A stretch of 64,000 nucleotides of DNA from Hydractinia symbiolongicarpus (Eukaryota; Cnidaria; Hydrozoa; Anthoathecata; Hydractiniidae): positions 14,778,501 to 14,842,500 of the forward strand of contig NC_079882.1 of assembly GCF_029227915.1 (NCBI RefSeq). The letters run 5' to 3'. Positions 1 to 9,161 of the stretch are shown one piece after another (within the stretch, counting starts at the first letter, position 1; each line of letters opens with the position of its first letter). The translations under genes and the position numbers were made by a program. The notes below the pieces were generated by a model. The model was not told the DNA's origin, searched no databases, and was given only the letters and a program-made list of their open reading frames with translations.

Positions 1-2
1 CC

Positions 3-719
3 TTCCTGCCGGAGCGTAGGATGATTCACAGAGTTGAAAAGCTAATACCAAATCTCGAACATAAGAAGAAATATGTGGTACACATCGGAGCTCTACACCA
101 AGCCCTAAAGCATGGATTGGTATTAACTAAGGTCCACCGTGCTATTCAATTTAAACATAGTGCATGGCTTAAGCCATATATCGTTCACAACACGAAGCTG
201 AGAACTGCCGCCAAAAACGACTTTGAGAAAGACTTTTACAAACTCATGAACCTCTCGGTCTTTGGAAAGACGATGGAAAACATCCGCAACATCAAGCTAG
301 TTACGAATGAAGCTGCATATACGAAGCTGACCATGCAACTAAACTTTAAAAGCGGCACATGCTTTAGTAAGAATCTCATGGGTATTGAAATGGGTAGGAC
401 GGGAATCAAAATGAATAAGCCAATGTATATTGGTCAAGCTATCCTGGATCTTTCAAAGACAATCATGTATGAGTTCCACTACGACTACATGCAGCTCAAA
501 TACGGTAGCAAACTGAGGCTTCAATGTATGGATACGGACTCGTTCATTTAACACATAAAAACGGAGGACTGTTATCGGGATATTGCCGATGATGTGGAAA
601 CACGTTTTGACACGCAGGAAGTAACAAAAATTGCGCTTAATGCCGCTGATGACAAGCGGGTCGTACAAGCTGATCAAATAACAACGCTTGCCAGAAGCCA
701 TTATCGATTGAAGAAATAA
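3..719 (+). pseudogene. polB: Protein-primed DNA polymerase B, C-terminal part (Polinton copy A), broken
   Basis: The reading frame is open to the left edge, so this is the 3' part of a longer gene. PolB hallmarks are present: the motif B region around KLMNLSVFGKTMEN (about residues 75-88 from the first Met at 21) and the catalytic CMDTDS motif C just before an in-frame TAA at 549-551. The same frame continues after the stop to 719 and ends in a DDKRVV-containing tail like that of other Polinton polymerases. The stretch between motif C and this tail is much shorter than in the family, which suggests an internal deletion. The enzyme would replicate the element from a protein-primed end. The nonsense codon and deletion make it inactive. 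Confidence 0.85.
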
Positions 720-721
720 AA

Positions 722-1299
722 ATAGAGGCATTGCTATTAATCGCTATATTGCTCCCATATATTTTAATCATCCTCGGTTATTTGAAATATAGACGGGTAA
801 TAATAAACATGTCAAATCTCGTTGATATTTTCGATACTCCAGCAGAGCCATTGTTCAACCTATAGACAAACGTCAAACATTGAAAGATATACGAAAGACC
901 AAGCCACATTTACTACCTAAAAAATGTAGCGATAGCTTCATCGATAAGGCATCAGATGAAATAGTAGAGAAAGTACACGCCGAAATAGTTCAACGCGACC
1001 TCCAGGAAAAAGGGCAGAAGACTGCCTTAGCTCTTAGTACCCATGCGATAAGTATGTATACTAAAGCCATCGGTAACCTTGTATCTTTAGATGATCCCGA
1101 GGCCCTACGCCAGGATCTAGAGGGGGACCCTATTATAAAAGATTCCATGGCTGACCTGGGTATAGTCCTTTACACAGCCTTTGGTCGATTTCTCGCGCCG
1201 CTGTTGGTAGCTGCCCATACAATTAATTATACAAAATTACAAGCTCTTCATCATAAAAATGGAAGTAATTTTATAATCCGCAGGATTTATAAGAAATGA
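722..1299 (+). pseudogene. Membrane-anchored Polinton protein of unknown function, frameshifted
   Basis: The first part (722-865) encodes a hydrophobic helix followed by a basic KYRR stop-transfer segment; the second part (880-1299) is in another frame and contains LLPKKC and an acidic DLEGDPIIKDSM segment. The gene at 32322-32840 in copy B has the same order: a helix, RYRRT, LLPRKC and DIEEDPMIRDS. The relation supports one ancestral gene with a frameshift at about 865-880 here. It lies directly after polB in both copies, so the position is conserved. The function is unknown; an integral membrane protein of the virion or of the replication site is an inference. The 3' end overlaps the next start by four bases. 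Confidence 0.55.
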
Positions 1300-1646
1300 G
1301 TGAAGAGTCTACTAACCAAGTAATTACCAAGAAAAATGAAGGTCGTGTTGCTGCTGGCAAGAGACTTTCTGAATGGAATCGCAAGAACAAGGCCGACTTG
1401 CAGAAGAACATGGGCAAAAGTACTTCCCAAGAGAGTCAGGGACCTGTGGCAGGTACCTCCAAGTCCATGGGAAGTGGATATATATATGGCGCTGGAGGTC
1501 TTATTACAATAATCGCATGTATCGGAGGTGTCATATATTTTATTCGTAAGAGACCCGCGAGTAATCAGCAGCTTCCTGCAGTGGCTCAGCAACCAAGCGG
1601 GAGGCAGGAGCCTAAGGCAGATATTGATATTTTTCATATGCGATGA
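1296..1646 (+). CDS. Conserved Polinton protein with RVAAGKRL motif and one transmembrane helix
   Basis: This is an intact 116-residue ORF with an ATG that overlaps the preceding stop. Residues about 12-32 carry the basic block KKNEGRVAAGKRLSEWNR, then comes a polar linker, a single hydrophobic helix at roughly residues 63-83 (YGAGGLITIIACIGGVIYFI) followed by RKR, and a proline/glutamine-rich tail ending in DIDIF. A clear homologue with the same layout and tail lies at 31601-31948 in copy B, which shows selective conservation. A shorter relative of the RVAxGxRL block is at 32055-32279. It is a single-pass membrane protein whose basic N-terminus could bind DNA or capsid; this role is an inference. 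Confidence 0.6.
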   Translation: MSEESTNQVITKKNEGRVAAGKRLSEWNRKNKADLQKNMGKSTSQESQGPVAGTSKSMGSGYIYGAGGLITIIACIGGVIYFIRKRPASNQQLPAVAQQPSGRQEPKADIDIFHMR

Positions 1647-1661
1647 ACCCTATGATAAAGC

Positions 1662-1904
1662 ATGAGCAGCAAAGAATATCAGAAAGAGGTTATAGATTCT
1701 TTATGTGAGTCCGTGAGATTAGTATCATATACTATCCTACTAGCGCTGGGTGCTAAAAAAGCATTGGGTGTTTCTCGACCAGGTGCGAAGATGGATCTGG
1801 AGGAAGGTGCTAAATAGCCAGGATATATGACAGGAGCGATCATATTCGATGACTATGTCATTAAACAAGGCTGGTATAAGCGTTCCATGATACCTCCAAA
1901 ATAA
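1662..1904 (+). pseudogene. Small conserved Polinton protein, one nonsense codon
   Basis: The frame runs 81 codons from an ATG at 1662 to TAA at 1902-1904 with one internal TAG at 1815-1817. It matches the layout of the intact 84-residue ORF at 31340-31594 in copy B: a hydrophobic stretch (SYTILLALGAKKALG here, FTFAYAMAGKKFLG there), a SRPGAKM / TRPSTKM turn, and a C-terminus ending in PPK / PKPK. Both follow the RVAAGKRL gene. It is probably a small membrane-associated protein; no known domain is recognised. Confidence 0.5.
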
Positions 1905-1947
1905 AAAAGTTCAAGGTTTTGTTTTCTGCCTATGGTATACAACAAAC

Positions 1948-2523
1948 ATGATAGTTATAGAACCTCATACGGCCATATTTACAGGCCCCACAAGCTTTGG
2001 TAAAACTCAGCGAGTCCTGGACCTGCTCGAGAACGAGTACCAGCACCATTTCCACAACATAGTAGTTTTGTGTCCAACGATACGGTGGAACACCACTTAC
2101 CTGGAGAGGTCCTGCCTCTGGAGGGACCCCTATGTATTCCTAATTAACCCGAAAGACCAGTTATTTGAATGGATCGAGAAACTGTTGTCTCTGCTGGCAG
2201 GTGAAGAAACATTATTCATCTTCGACGATATGATCGCTGATGAATCGCTGGATAAGCATCGACAACCGCTATTAGAATTAGCGATCAGTGGTAGACATCG
2301 AAAGCACAATCTCTGGTTCCTTACTCAATCGTATACCGCGATTCCCAAAAATCTGAGGAGACAAAAGAAGAATTCATTCCTCTGGTACCCACACGAAAGA
2401 TTGGACCTCAAATTGATTGATGAAGAGACGAATATGATAGACGATTGGGACACCATTAAAGCCCAGTTGAAAAAATCCAAGCACGCGTGTTTGTTTATCC
2501 GTCTCGAGCATCCTCGGACTTAA
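1948..2523 (+). CDS. Genome-packaging ATPase (FtsK/HerA-type, Polinton)
   Basis: This intact 191-residue ORF has a Walker A motif GPTSFGKT at residues 13-20 and a Walker B motif LFIFDDM at about residues 89-95, followed by SGRHRKHNLWFLTQS, the sensor-like segment typical of A32-type packaging ATPases of Polintons, adintoviruses and large DNA viruses. Such proteins pump the element's DNA into the capsid. The length is a little short for the family, and the start may have been further upstream, but all catalytic motifs are present. A broken homologue is at 29381-29840. The ATPase keeps the reading frame while polymerase, integrase and capsid do not. Confidence 0.85.
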   Translation: MIVIEPHTAIFTGPTSFGKTQRVLDLLENEYQHHFHNIVVLCPTIRWNTTYLERSCLWRDPYVFLINPKDQLFEWIEKLLSLLAGEETLFIFDDMIADESLDKHRQPLLELAISGRHRKHNLWFLTQSYTAIPKNLRRQKKNSFLWYPHERLDLKLIDEETNMIDDWDTIKAQLKKSKHACLFIRLEHPRT

Positions 2524-2538
2524 TGTATATTGAAATAA

Positions 2539-2738
2539 ATGTCATATATCAGAACATTAGAAAGGCAACTGAAAAATTATTATAAAGAAATGGATATATA
2601 CCCTATCTGGAAAGTCAACTGGAAGCCCTTGACGAAGAGCTTCGTGATGTTCTGGAGAGAGAAAGAATCCATAGGAACACCATATATTTTTTCGGATTCA
2701 TCTCGGTCCTAATGATCACCCTGGTTGGAGTAATGTAA
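2539..2738 (+). pseudogene. Small coiled-coil plus transmembrane protein, frameshifted
   Basis: An ATG at 2539 opens a short frame (MSYIRTLERQLKNYYKEM) that is left near 2595. The continuation in another frame encodes a heptad-like acidic helix (LESQLEALDEELRDVLERER) and a C-terminal hydrophobic helix (YFFGFISVLMITLVGVM) up to TAA at 2736-2738. The matching style, spacing and small size suggest one membrane protein broken by a single frameshift. It lies between ATPase and the BRO-like gene. The function is unknown. Confidence 0.4.
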
Positions 2739-3351
2739 ATAACACATTACCTGCCATTGAGACTTTATTCGATGCGCACAATCAGCCTCTTTCCAAGCGT
2801 GCAGATCTTGGGAGATTTCTGGGTATTGCTGATATAAGAACATCCTGTAGAGCTCTAAATATAGTGAAATTATGAGAATGCTGGCGTCGAAAGGGATTGA
2901 AAAATTACAAGAAACCATCGAAGAACATCGTCAAGCCCTGGCGATGATCACTGATGACCTGAAGGAGAGAGAACAACAGCTCTATCTTCGAACCTTAGAA
3001 AATGCGGAGCTTCGTGATCGGTATGTTCCTAATGGTTATCCCTATGATAATGTGATATGTGTTATTGACAAAAATAATCATAATGAATGTGGAAAAAAAG
3101 GCCAACATCCCCACTATATAATTCGTTGCCAACGCAGATTTCTAAACGATCAGCTTCGTACCCTACGGGATATGTATCCAGATATGGTAGAAAGCAATCC
3201 AATATGTGACGATCCCAACGCCGTACATACATGGAATAGGTTTAGGGATAATAATCTCGGTGTAGCGAATTCATGGCGAAATCATTTTAGTTTACCAGAT
3301 GACGCCACGCGTGAGCTATTTGAAGGGTTGTATGATATCGATATGTCATAA
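2739..3351 (+). pseudogene. BRO/KilA-N-like Polinton protein, split in two frames
   Basis: The upstream segment (about 2739-2875, no ATG found) carries LFDAHNQPLSKRADLGRFLG, which resembles the start of viral BRO/KilA-N DNA-binding domains. It ends in TGA overlapping the ATG at 2872. The second ORF (159 residues) has a coiled coil at residues 5-50, then HPHYIIRCQRR, DDPNAVHTWNRF and RNHFSLPDD, an order seen in the C-terminal domain of viral KilA-N proteins (IQRRKR, DNPNSIHAFNRF, NHFRL in the family). I read this as one gene now split by a stop, although an ATGA-coupled pair is possible. Viral BRO proteins bind DNA and are thought to regulate transcription. Confidence 0.5.
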
Positions 3352-3393
3352 TGTGTTTTTGTAGCTCTTATGAACTACAAAATCGAGAAATAT

Positions 3394-4437
3394 TCACCAT
3401 TCTTTCACATATTCTGGAGGTAGAAATACCTCCTCCGGTATTAGCATGAGCTCCTCTGACACAAAAGATCGATCACGCCCATCTGCCAAGTAGTATAGGA
3501 GACGGGTACCAGTTACGATACGGTCGAGTCTGTACGTTTTCTTGCTCCACCAGGCATCCGTAGCGCGTCTTTTTGCATCTCCATGTTCCTCGCCGGGTTG
3601 AGGCAAGTACAAGTATAAGCCGTCTTGTGGTAATGGGTTTTCCTCCGGGTGCTGCTCATTTTTCGCAAGTGGTACGTCATGCAACGTGATCGCCTTGCTC
3701 GGCTTCATGCTGATCATAGACGTCTTGGTATTATTCATGCTTTTCACAATATTGTACAGGTGCTTAACCCAGGTGGTACTGGTTTCGTCAGTGACCAGCT
3801 CCTGAGCATCTTGGGGTTTAAAAAGCTTTTGTGCTAGCGCCTTATTATACGATTCGACAAACCCCGTGAAAGTATGATGGTACTTGGTAGTAGCACGCTT
3901 GATCTCAACACCCTCGCCTTCCAACTACTTTGTCACGTCCGATTTAAACTCACTACCATTATCACATTGGAAGATACTGAGATATTTGAGAGGCCCTGCT
4001 TTGTAAGTATCGCGGAGCATGTCGGCTACTTCACTAGCTTTCTTGCTATGTAGCGGTCTTGCCACCTTATAACTCGAGGCAACGTCAATGCCTGTGAGGA
4101 TATATTTGTACGTATTGCCATACAATTTATCATGTGGCATGTATAAGAGATCAAACTGGTGCGTCTCATTGGGTCTCATTATGGTGAAATGAGGGTAATT
4201 GATACGCTTTGGCCCTCGAATATGCCTGAGCCAGAGCAACTGACGACTCAGCCAATGTATAATTTTCTTTTTGGAAAGACCAGATTTTTCAACGAGCAAT
4301 TTGATGGTTTTTGTCCAGTCAATAGATTTTCTGGTTGGTAATATATATGGCTTAGTTTTTCCGCTTCCTTCTCGGTAACAATATGTTTTGACATTTATTA
4401 GATATCTAAAACGATTACATGTATTTGTATGCCGCAA
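3394..4437 (-). pseudogene. int: Retroviral-type DDE integrase of Polinton, nonsense codon between catalytic residues
   Basis: The catalytic core is recognisable on the minus strand: first Asp in THQFDLLYM, second Asp in FQCDNGSEF, and Glu in GFVESYNKAL. The frame is continuous from 4437 to 3394 except for one TAG at 3925-3927, which falls between the second Asp and the Glu. After the core there is a long linker and a C-terminal domain with YRLDRIVTGTRLLYYLADG and FVSEELMLIP, like the SH3/chromo-like tail of Polinton integrases. The enzyme inserts element ends into the host genome. The exact start is uncertain; the 5' end overlaps the neighbouring small membrane gene. One point mutation is enough to explain loss of function. 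Confidence 0.85.
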
Positions 4438-4812
4438 AACCCAGCAGAGCCAAGTCCCCTACGATGAACGTCAACTCACCGTCTTGTTCCTGCTTTGAGG
4501 GTGTATAAAAATCGGAGAGCTTTGGTGCTTGTTCAATCGTAGCGATAAAATATTCTCGCATTCCTTCATCCAATTCTTTCAAACTTTGATCCGCTTGCGT
4601 TTGTTCCTCCGCCGTCGGTTATACCAGTCTATTTTTGCTTGACGATCCCGCACCCACTGCGCCTGAGCGGCTTGTAATTTCTCCACCGCTAAATCGTACC
4701 GCTTCCTTTCTTCCTCACCATGACCTGAAAGTTTACTGAATAAAAAATTTGACCCACTGAATGCGAGAGCGTTGATTATTGCTCCACCTGCGAGTACTAT
4801 TATGCTTGCCAT
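4415..4812 (-). pseudogene. Small conserved Polinton protein: N-terminal helix, basic C-terminus, frameshifted
   Basis: The N-terminal part (4812-4579) has a hydrophobic helix (IIVLAGGAIINALAFSGSNFLF), an acidic EEERKRYDLAVEKLQ helix and an arginine-rich block RRRRNKRKR. Directly after its stop a different frame continues with LDEGMREYF and LSDFYTPS to a TAA at 4415-4417. Both halves match the layout of a small gene commonly found beside Polinton integrases (helix, basic block, MREYY, SDFY), so a frameshift near 4580-4590 is inferred. The type of protein suggests a membrane or virion component that contacts DNA; the function is not known. It lies between capsid and integrase genes on the same strand. 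Confidence 0.5.
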
Positions 4813-4863
4813 TTATTTTGTAGATCCAAGACCTACAAAAACAAATTTTATGCTTTTAATATT

Positions 4864-6104
4864 CTACTGAATGAAAACGTCGAGGATATTCAATTGTGCG
4901 TCCATTAAGAGATACACATAACAGCGTATATCGTCGAGTATGCCGTCTGCTTTCTTGGTCATATGGAGTGTAACCCCGTCCGACAATCTCTGCAAGTGCC
5001 GCCCAGAACCATGCAAGCTGTGATCTGGGCTTGCTCGAAAATCTATGAACAACGCATAGCGCTCCGTAAAAAACTGACCAATGGTCACGATAGAATCATG
5101 CTGACCCATGAGTTCAGCGACTTATTCCATATGATCCTTGGGAACCATAGTATGTGAATAGAGCTCATTGGGGCTCCCTTCACATGTTATCGAGATTTCT
5201 CGATCTTCGGATTGCAGAATTTTTCGTTATTCCCAGCATATTTCTTAACAACGGTAGGATCCTGGAATAAGAGTAAGACGCCCTTCAAAGATTTAGCAGG
5301 AGTGTCGATCTGGAGATTATAGGATGTATCAGCCTTTTTCATCGTTATAACTTTCTACCTCAGAACCCTCTCGTACGGTAGAGCCAACCTCGAGTATCTC
5401 AGCATCATTGCACTTGCGAGCTCCTCGTTTGCAGCCTTGTCGAATTCTAGGCAGATATTGCTGATCTTGTAGGAGAATTCCGCGGCCTTTGCCGCTGTGC
5501 TTCCAGATGCCGCTGTGCCACCATCCTTTATAACGTCACCGTACGGTGCAAAATGGATGACAAACTGTAGTCGATCGTGAATACCTGCGTGTAAAAAAGG
5601 AAGATTCCTAGTCAACTCGAACATAGTTCCTAGGGGAATACAAAGTGTGCTGCCGTATGCTGCCACGATCGCTTTTCTTCATCATTACCAACATGGTCAC
5701 TAGCTTTGACTTGCAGAGCTCTTATGGTACCGTCATTAGGATTAATACCCTGAAGGATCAGGTTATTGTCGCGCTCAAATTTGGGCAGCCATAAATCCCT
5801 ATACACTGCGGGGATATTAAAATCGGCGATGTTTTGTATTTTATTACCATTCAGCGTAACCCATAAGCTCTGTACCAATGCTTTGCCGATGTTGCTGACA
5901 ATTGTACGCTTGCTGTTTGTACCAGTCAGCTCAAGGTCGAATAGCAACTTGATTGAGCCAGGGAAAATTACATCATCCTTATCCAAGTTTGGTACATCAA
6001 TATAAAGATCCTCATTCTGAGAAATCGTTGACGGCACATGGCTTATCTTCACCCTTAGTCTTGATTTCCTGATAAGGATTTAGCTCTCCGAATATGTTAG
6101 ACAT
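4864..6104 (-). pseudogene. Major capsid protein (double jelly-roll), multiply broken
   Basis: Reading from an ATG at 6104, five segments on the minus strand together follow the Polinton/adintovirus capsid protein order. The N-terminal jelly roll includes PSTISQNEDLYIDVP and the VYRDLWLPKFERDN region. The middle has LTRNLPFLHAGIHDRLQF, then a second jelly roll with a TPAKSLKGVLLLFQDP strand, and the C-terminal SLHGSGRHLQRLSDG and CYVYLLMDAQLNILDVF. Breaks: a frameshift near 6050, a frameshift between 5630 and 5666, TAG at 5355-5357, a frameshift near 5190 and TAA at 5122-5124. The product would form the icosahedral shell. This is one of the most damaged genes of the copy. Confidence 0.75.
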
Positions 6105-6161
6105 GTTTATTTATAGCGGTGCATTGGTTGAAATAAACTATGGATAACGAGGGCTATACAG

Positions 6162-7415
6162 ATGCCTTTACGCCGGAAGAGGATATTCGAGATCCTTCGA
6201 CCTGAGAATATTCAAGGAACAAGCACTAAACCCGCAACACGAGGCAGCCTCACTCTCACGGCAAGGCGGGAACTAATGGAATCAAAGGTTGATAGCTTAT
6301 ACGAAGCTCTTAGTGAGGAGCTAGGGCAACCACTCGCGAGACATTATGATGACTTTGAAATGGATGGAAATCGCCTTCTCCATGATGGTGTAGAGCTCAC
6401 GAAACAAAATGGTGAGTTGAGGAGTGTTGCCGAAATACGGAGGAGGTTGGGGATGAATCGCATGCGTGCCATAGGGTTTATCAACTATACCACACCCAAC
6501 AAAGGCAGTAAAAAGATGACGCAGGGTCTCATGAATAATATTGATACCCTCGAGAATAACCCTGATGACATCGAAATGTTGCCGCTACTCGAGAATGTGC
6601 TCGATGACACGAAGAACCTTATGGAGGATACGTCCTTTATTGAAGCCTTAGACGAACCCGAAAGACGGAGGCTTCATTTCTATGTTAGAACGCTCCGGGA
6701 CGACTTGAATAACGTGAAAAGTAAGATGATCTACTACGATGGCGAGCTTTCCAAGGCAGATGACAAGATCAAGAGGCTTAAGGCGAAGAAGGCTGGGTCC
6801 GACGTATCAGAGGAGCAGCAAAATATCTGGGATGAGTATCTCGATAAGGCCAAGGAAGATCGTGAAAAGGTAAAGGATGATCGAAAGGCGCCAATAGAAG
6901 CCCATGTTTTACTATCCTCCAAGATTCGCAGTCATTTGAAGGCAATCAAAGAGATCCTTATAAAGATCGCTGGAGATGATGTATCCCTACGTGAGAAGCT
7001 AAGCATTCTCTTCAGAGAGCAGGGGATCACTATTGCTAGTATAGTATCAGCTGTTGATCTACTTATATCCACCTTGGTCCTTGCACTCACAGGAGGTAGT
7101 GGGGCAGCAAAAGGTGCGGGAGGAAGTGGTGGTAAGAAAGGTTTCGTACAAAAACAATTGGAAAGGCTCGGAAAATTTTTAAAATATTTGGCAGGTAAAG
7201 CAGGCGCCGCTCTTCCCGGAATCATCGGTAGTATCGTATTATTCTTTTTTAGGGTCGCTGCCAGAGTCGTGGACTATGTAGCAAGACACCTGTACTTGGC
7301 CATCGCGGGTACTGTAGGTATAGTCGTTGCCTATGTAGGTAACAGGAGTGGGATAGATTATTCTGGTAAACCACCTAACTTACCAGATCTTAATGCTTCA
7401 TCCATATATAGGTGA
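6162..7415 (+). CDS. Large unknown Polinton protein: helical N-terminal region, Gly-rich hinge, membrane segments
   Basis: This is an intact 417-residue ORF and the longest one of the element. Residues 1-270 are charged and mainly helical with long coiled-coil-like stretches (for example KADDKIKRLKAKKAG and DKAKEDREKVKDDRK). Residues about 290-310 are hydrophobic, then comes a glycine hinge GGSGAAKGAGGSGGKKG, a basic helix and two more hydrophobic helices (about 345-365 and 378-398) before a polar tail. It starts between the capsid gene (divergent) and the 7390-8283 gene (convergent, 26-bp overlap of 3' ends). I cannot name it; a membrane-active virion or minor capsid protein is plausible from the layout only. 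Confidence 0.55.
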   Translation: MPLRRKRIFEILRPENIQGTSTKPATRGSLTLTARRELMESKVDSLYEALSEELGQPLARHYDDFEMDGNRLLHDGVELTKQNGELRSVAEIRRRLGMNRMRAIGFINYTTPNKGSKKMTQGLMNNIDTLENNPDDIEMLPLLENVLDDTKNLMEDTSFIEALDEPERRRLHFYVRTLRDDLNNVKSKMIYYDGELSKADDKIKRLKAKKAGSDVSEEQQNIWDEYLDKAKEDREKVKDDRKAPIEAHVLLSSKIRSHLKAIKEILIKIAGDDVSLREKLSILFREQGITIASIVSAVDLLISTLVLALTGGSGAAKGAGGSGGKKGFVQKQLERLGKFLKYLAGKAGAALPGIIGSIVLFFFRVAARVVDYVARHLYLAIAGTVGIVVAYVGNRSGIDYSGKPPNLPDLNASSIYR

Positions 7416-8283
7416 TAATTAGCAATATCCCCACAGTGATAATGGTATCCTTAGTCTCCTCGTGAACAGCAGCTTCCTCAGAGGATGGTGGATGATGTGG
7501 TACCTGGGAAATATGACGTTGATGATGCTTCCTTGGTATGGCAACAGCATGCGGAGCGTTGATATTGGGATTGGTACCAATTTTGAAATGGTCTTCACTG
7601 ATAAGGATCTTGTTGTTAAAATCTTGCACATTTCCGATCCCTAGGTTCATATCTGAGGGGATCATGTAAACTCCGTATGCTACCGAGAAGTCTACCTTCG
7701 ACCTCGCATATCTGAGTACATTCTCAAACTTCGCCATCCCTCGACCTGTATTTGTAGGTCTAATGACCAGCTGTTCGAATGTCGTCAAGTAAAGCCTTTG
7801 GGCATTGATAGAACTGCCTTGATTACCAATAATTCCTGATCGCGCATTGGCTTGGGACTCCAAACTCAAACACGCGTACGCACGTATACTTTGGGATAAC
7901 AGTTCAATACCAATACGGGTAAGGCCTTGGCTTTTCTCAATTACCCACCTACTCCATGAATTCTCATCAAAGTACGAAGGCCCACTGCCGGGGAAGTCCT
8001 CGCGAGTAGCCTGCCAGCTACTAAAGATTGTGTCGTTCCTCCATTCTTGCTCATTTGGAGATACTCCAAATTCACATGCTAATTGCTGGAGCTTTTGATT
8101 ATTGAAGGGGTTATTCAAGATGTTGAAGCGGGAAGAGCCTGGTAAAGGTACTTCTAGCTCCTCCAGTATTTTTCGAATTTGGAAGTATATATGGAAACGG
8201 TAAACAGCGCGCACGAGCGGTAAAGGAGAATTAAAGTGCTGCATTGATATACCGCAAGCCGATGTAGCGCAAAATACCGCCAT
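7390..8283 (-). CDS. Conserved Polinton protein of unknown function (possible minor virion protein) with C-terminal helix
   Basis: This is an intact 297-residue ORF. The central part contains SWSRWVIEKSQGLTRIG, a repeated feature of a conserved cnidarian Polinton protein, followed by LENVLRYARSKVDFSV-type sequence (FENVLRYARSKVDFSV) and VYMIPSDMNL. After a low-complexity His/Pro/Glu linker, a hydrophobic helix near the end (TIITVGILLIITYIW) is followed by MKH. The start codon overlaps the stop of the upstream small ORF as TAATG, which suggests coupled expression from one transcript. The recognition as a Polinton family is from memory of similar proteins. A structural role is an inference from its position among virion genes and its membrane anchor. 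Confidence 0.55.
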   Translation of the reverse strand: MAVFCATSACGISMQHFNSPLPLVRAVYRFHIYFQIRKILEELEVPLPGSSRFNILNNPFNNQKLQQLACEFGVSPNEQEWRNDTIFSSWQATREDFPGSGPSYFDENSWSRWVIEKSQGLTRIGIELLSQSIRAYACLSLESQANARSGIIGNQGSSINAQRLYLTTFEQLVIRPTNTGRGMAKFENVLRYARSKVDFSVAYGVYMIPSDMNLGIGNVQDFNNKILISEDHFKIGTNPNINAPHAVAIPRKHHQRHISQVPHHPPSSEEAAVHEETKDTIITVGILLIITYIWMKH

Positions 8284-8471
8284 TAATCAACCGGGGGGTT
8301 AGCATGAAACACGTAGAATACGAAAATATCAAGGAATTTTACTTTGAATGAGGACCCCTTCGCGCCTAATATTATATCCTGCACTAAGAGATCCGATCTT
8401 TTAAGCCGTTCCAAATACCTGCCATGATTAGGGGCATACTTTGCCAGTGGTTTGTACGAGTAAATATTCAT
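8283..8471 (-). CDS. Small unknown Polinton ORF upstream of the 297-residue gene
   Basis: An ATG at 8471 opens 62 codons (MNIYSYKPLAKYAPNHGRYL...) that end in TAA sharing bases with the ATG of the next gene. The divergent gene at 8491 starts only 19 bases away, so the short gap must hold a bidirectional promoter. No domain is recognised. Direct stop-start coupling and codon content like the neighbours make it more likely to be real than a chance ORF, but support is modest. Confidence 0.35.
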   Translation of the reverse strand: MNIYSYKPLAKYAPNHGRYLERLKRSDLLVQDIILGAKGSSFKVKFLDIFVFYVFHANPPVD

Positions 8472-8490
8472 TGTTTCTTTTAAAAGAAAG

Positions 8491-9159
8491 ATGCGACAGC
8501 TGTATGTCATAAATATAGAGAAACCTACGATATTTGAGGACTACCTAGGGCAGGATACGAGGATAGCCCTGAAATCCATCAGCATTCGACCTACTTGTTT
8601 GGACCTCTACAGCAATAACAAGTTTACTATCCGTAAGGTAGGACCTGATCAGACGGTTACTAGAATTGAAATCATGAACGGCCTGTATAAGATTGAAGAT
8701 ATCGCGGCCATCGTCAATACCCAGGCACAGGGCAAAGTACAGCTTATTGTGCTTAAAAATGGACTATGCAGGCTCCGTGTTAATGACGGGTACATGGTGG
8801 TGATTCATCGACAACTGTAAGAACTCTTGGGTCTACCCTACGATCCTAGTAAAAAATATTATATGAAGGGTGATTACGATTCATCTCACAAAACTGACGT
8901 ATATCAGCGACTGAGGCTTTTTTGCCCTCAGTTAGATGAGGATGACTGCCTACTTAACGGGAAAAAATCAAAAATTTTAGCCGTACTTCCAACAAAAGAG
9001 AACGCATGGGGAGACATATTAACTTGGACTTTTGATAACCCGGTTTACCTCCCCCTGAAAAGCTCCACCGATCGCCTCACATTTATGCTCGCGGATGAAT
9101 ATCATCACAATAAGAACGTATCATTTGTAGGAATTACCATGCACTTGCTCATGGAATAA
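8491..9159 (+). pseudogene. Candidate minor capsid/penton-like Polinton protein, one nonsense codon
   Basis: One frame runs from an ATG at 8491 to 9159 and is broken only by TAA at 8818-8820. It would encode about 222 residues rich in beta-type segments: FEDYLGQDTRIALKSISI near the start, LRVNDGYMVVIH before the stop, LLGLPYD and YMKGDYDS after it, and SKILAVLPT near residue 160. Cnidarian and hemichordate Polintons carry a similar protein with IALDSIYIP, EILGLP and HVLAVLPI segments, which I associate with a jelly-roll minor virion protein; the penton assignment is an inference. It is followed by the 9162 gene with a two-base gap, so the pair was probably cotranscribed. Confidence 0.5.
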
Positions 9160-9161
9160 AT

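Noticed and set aside
6734-7225. Minus-strand ORFs opposite the 417-residue gene
   Set aside because: Ser/Pro-rich shadow frames of an intact gene on the other strand.
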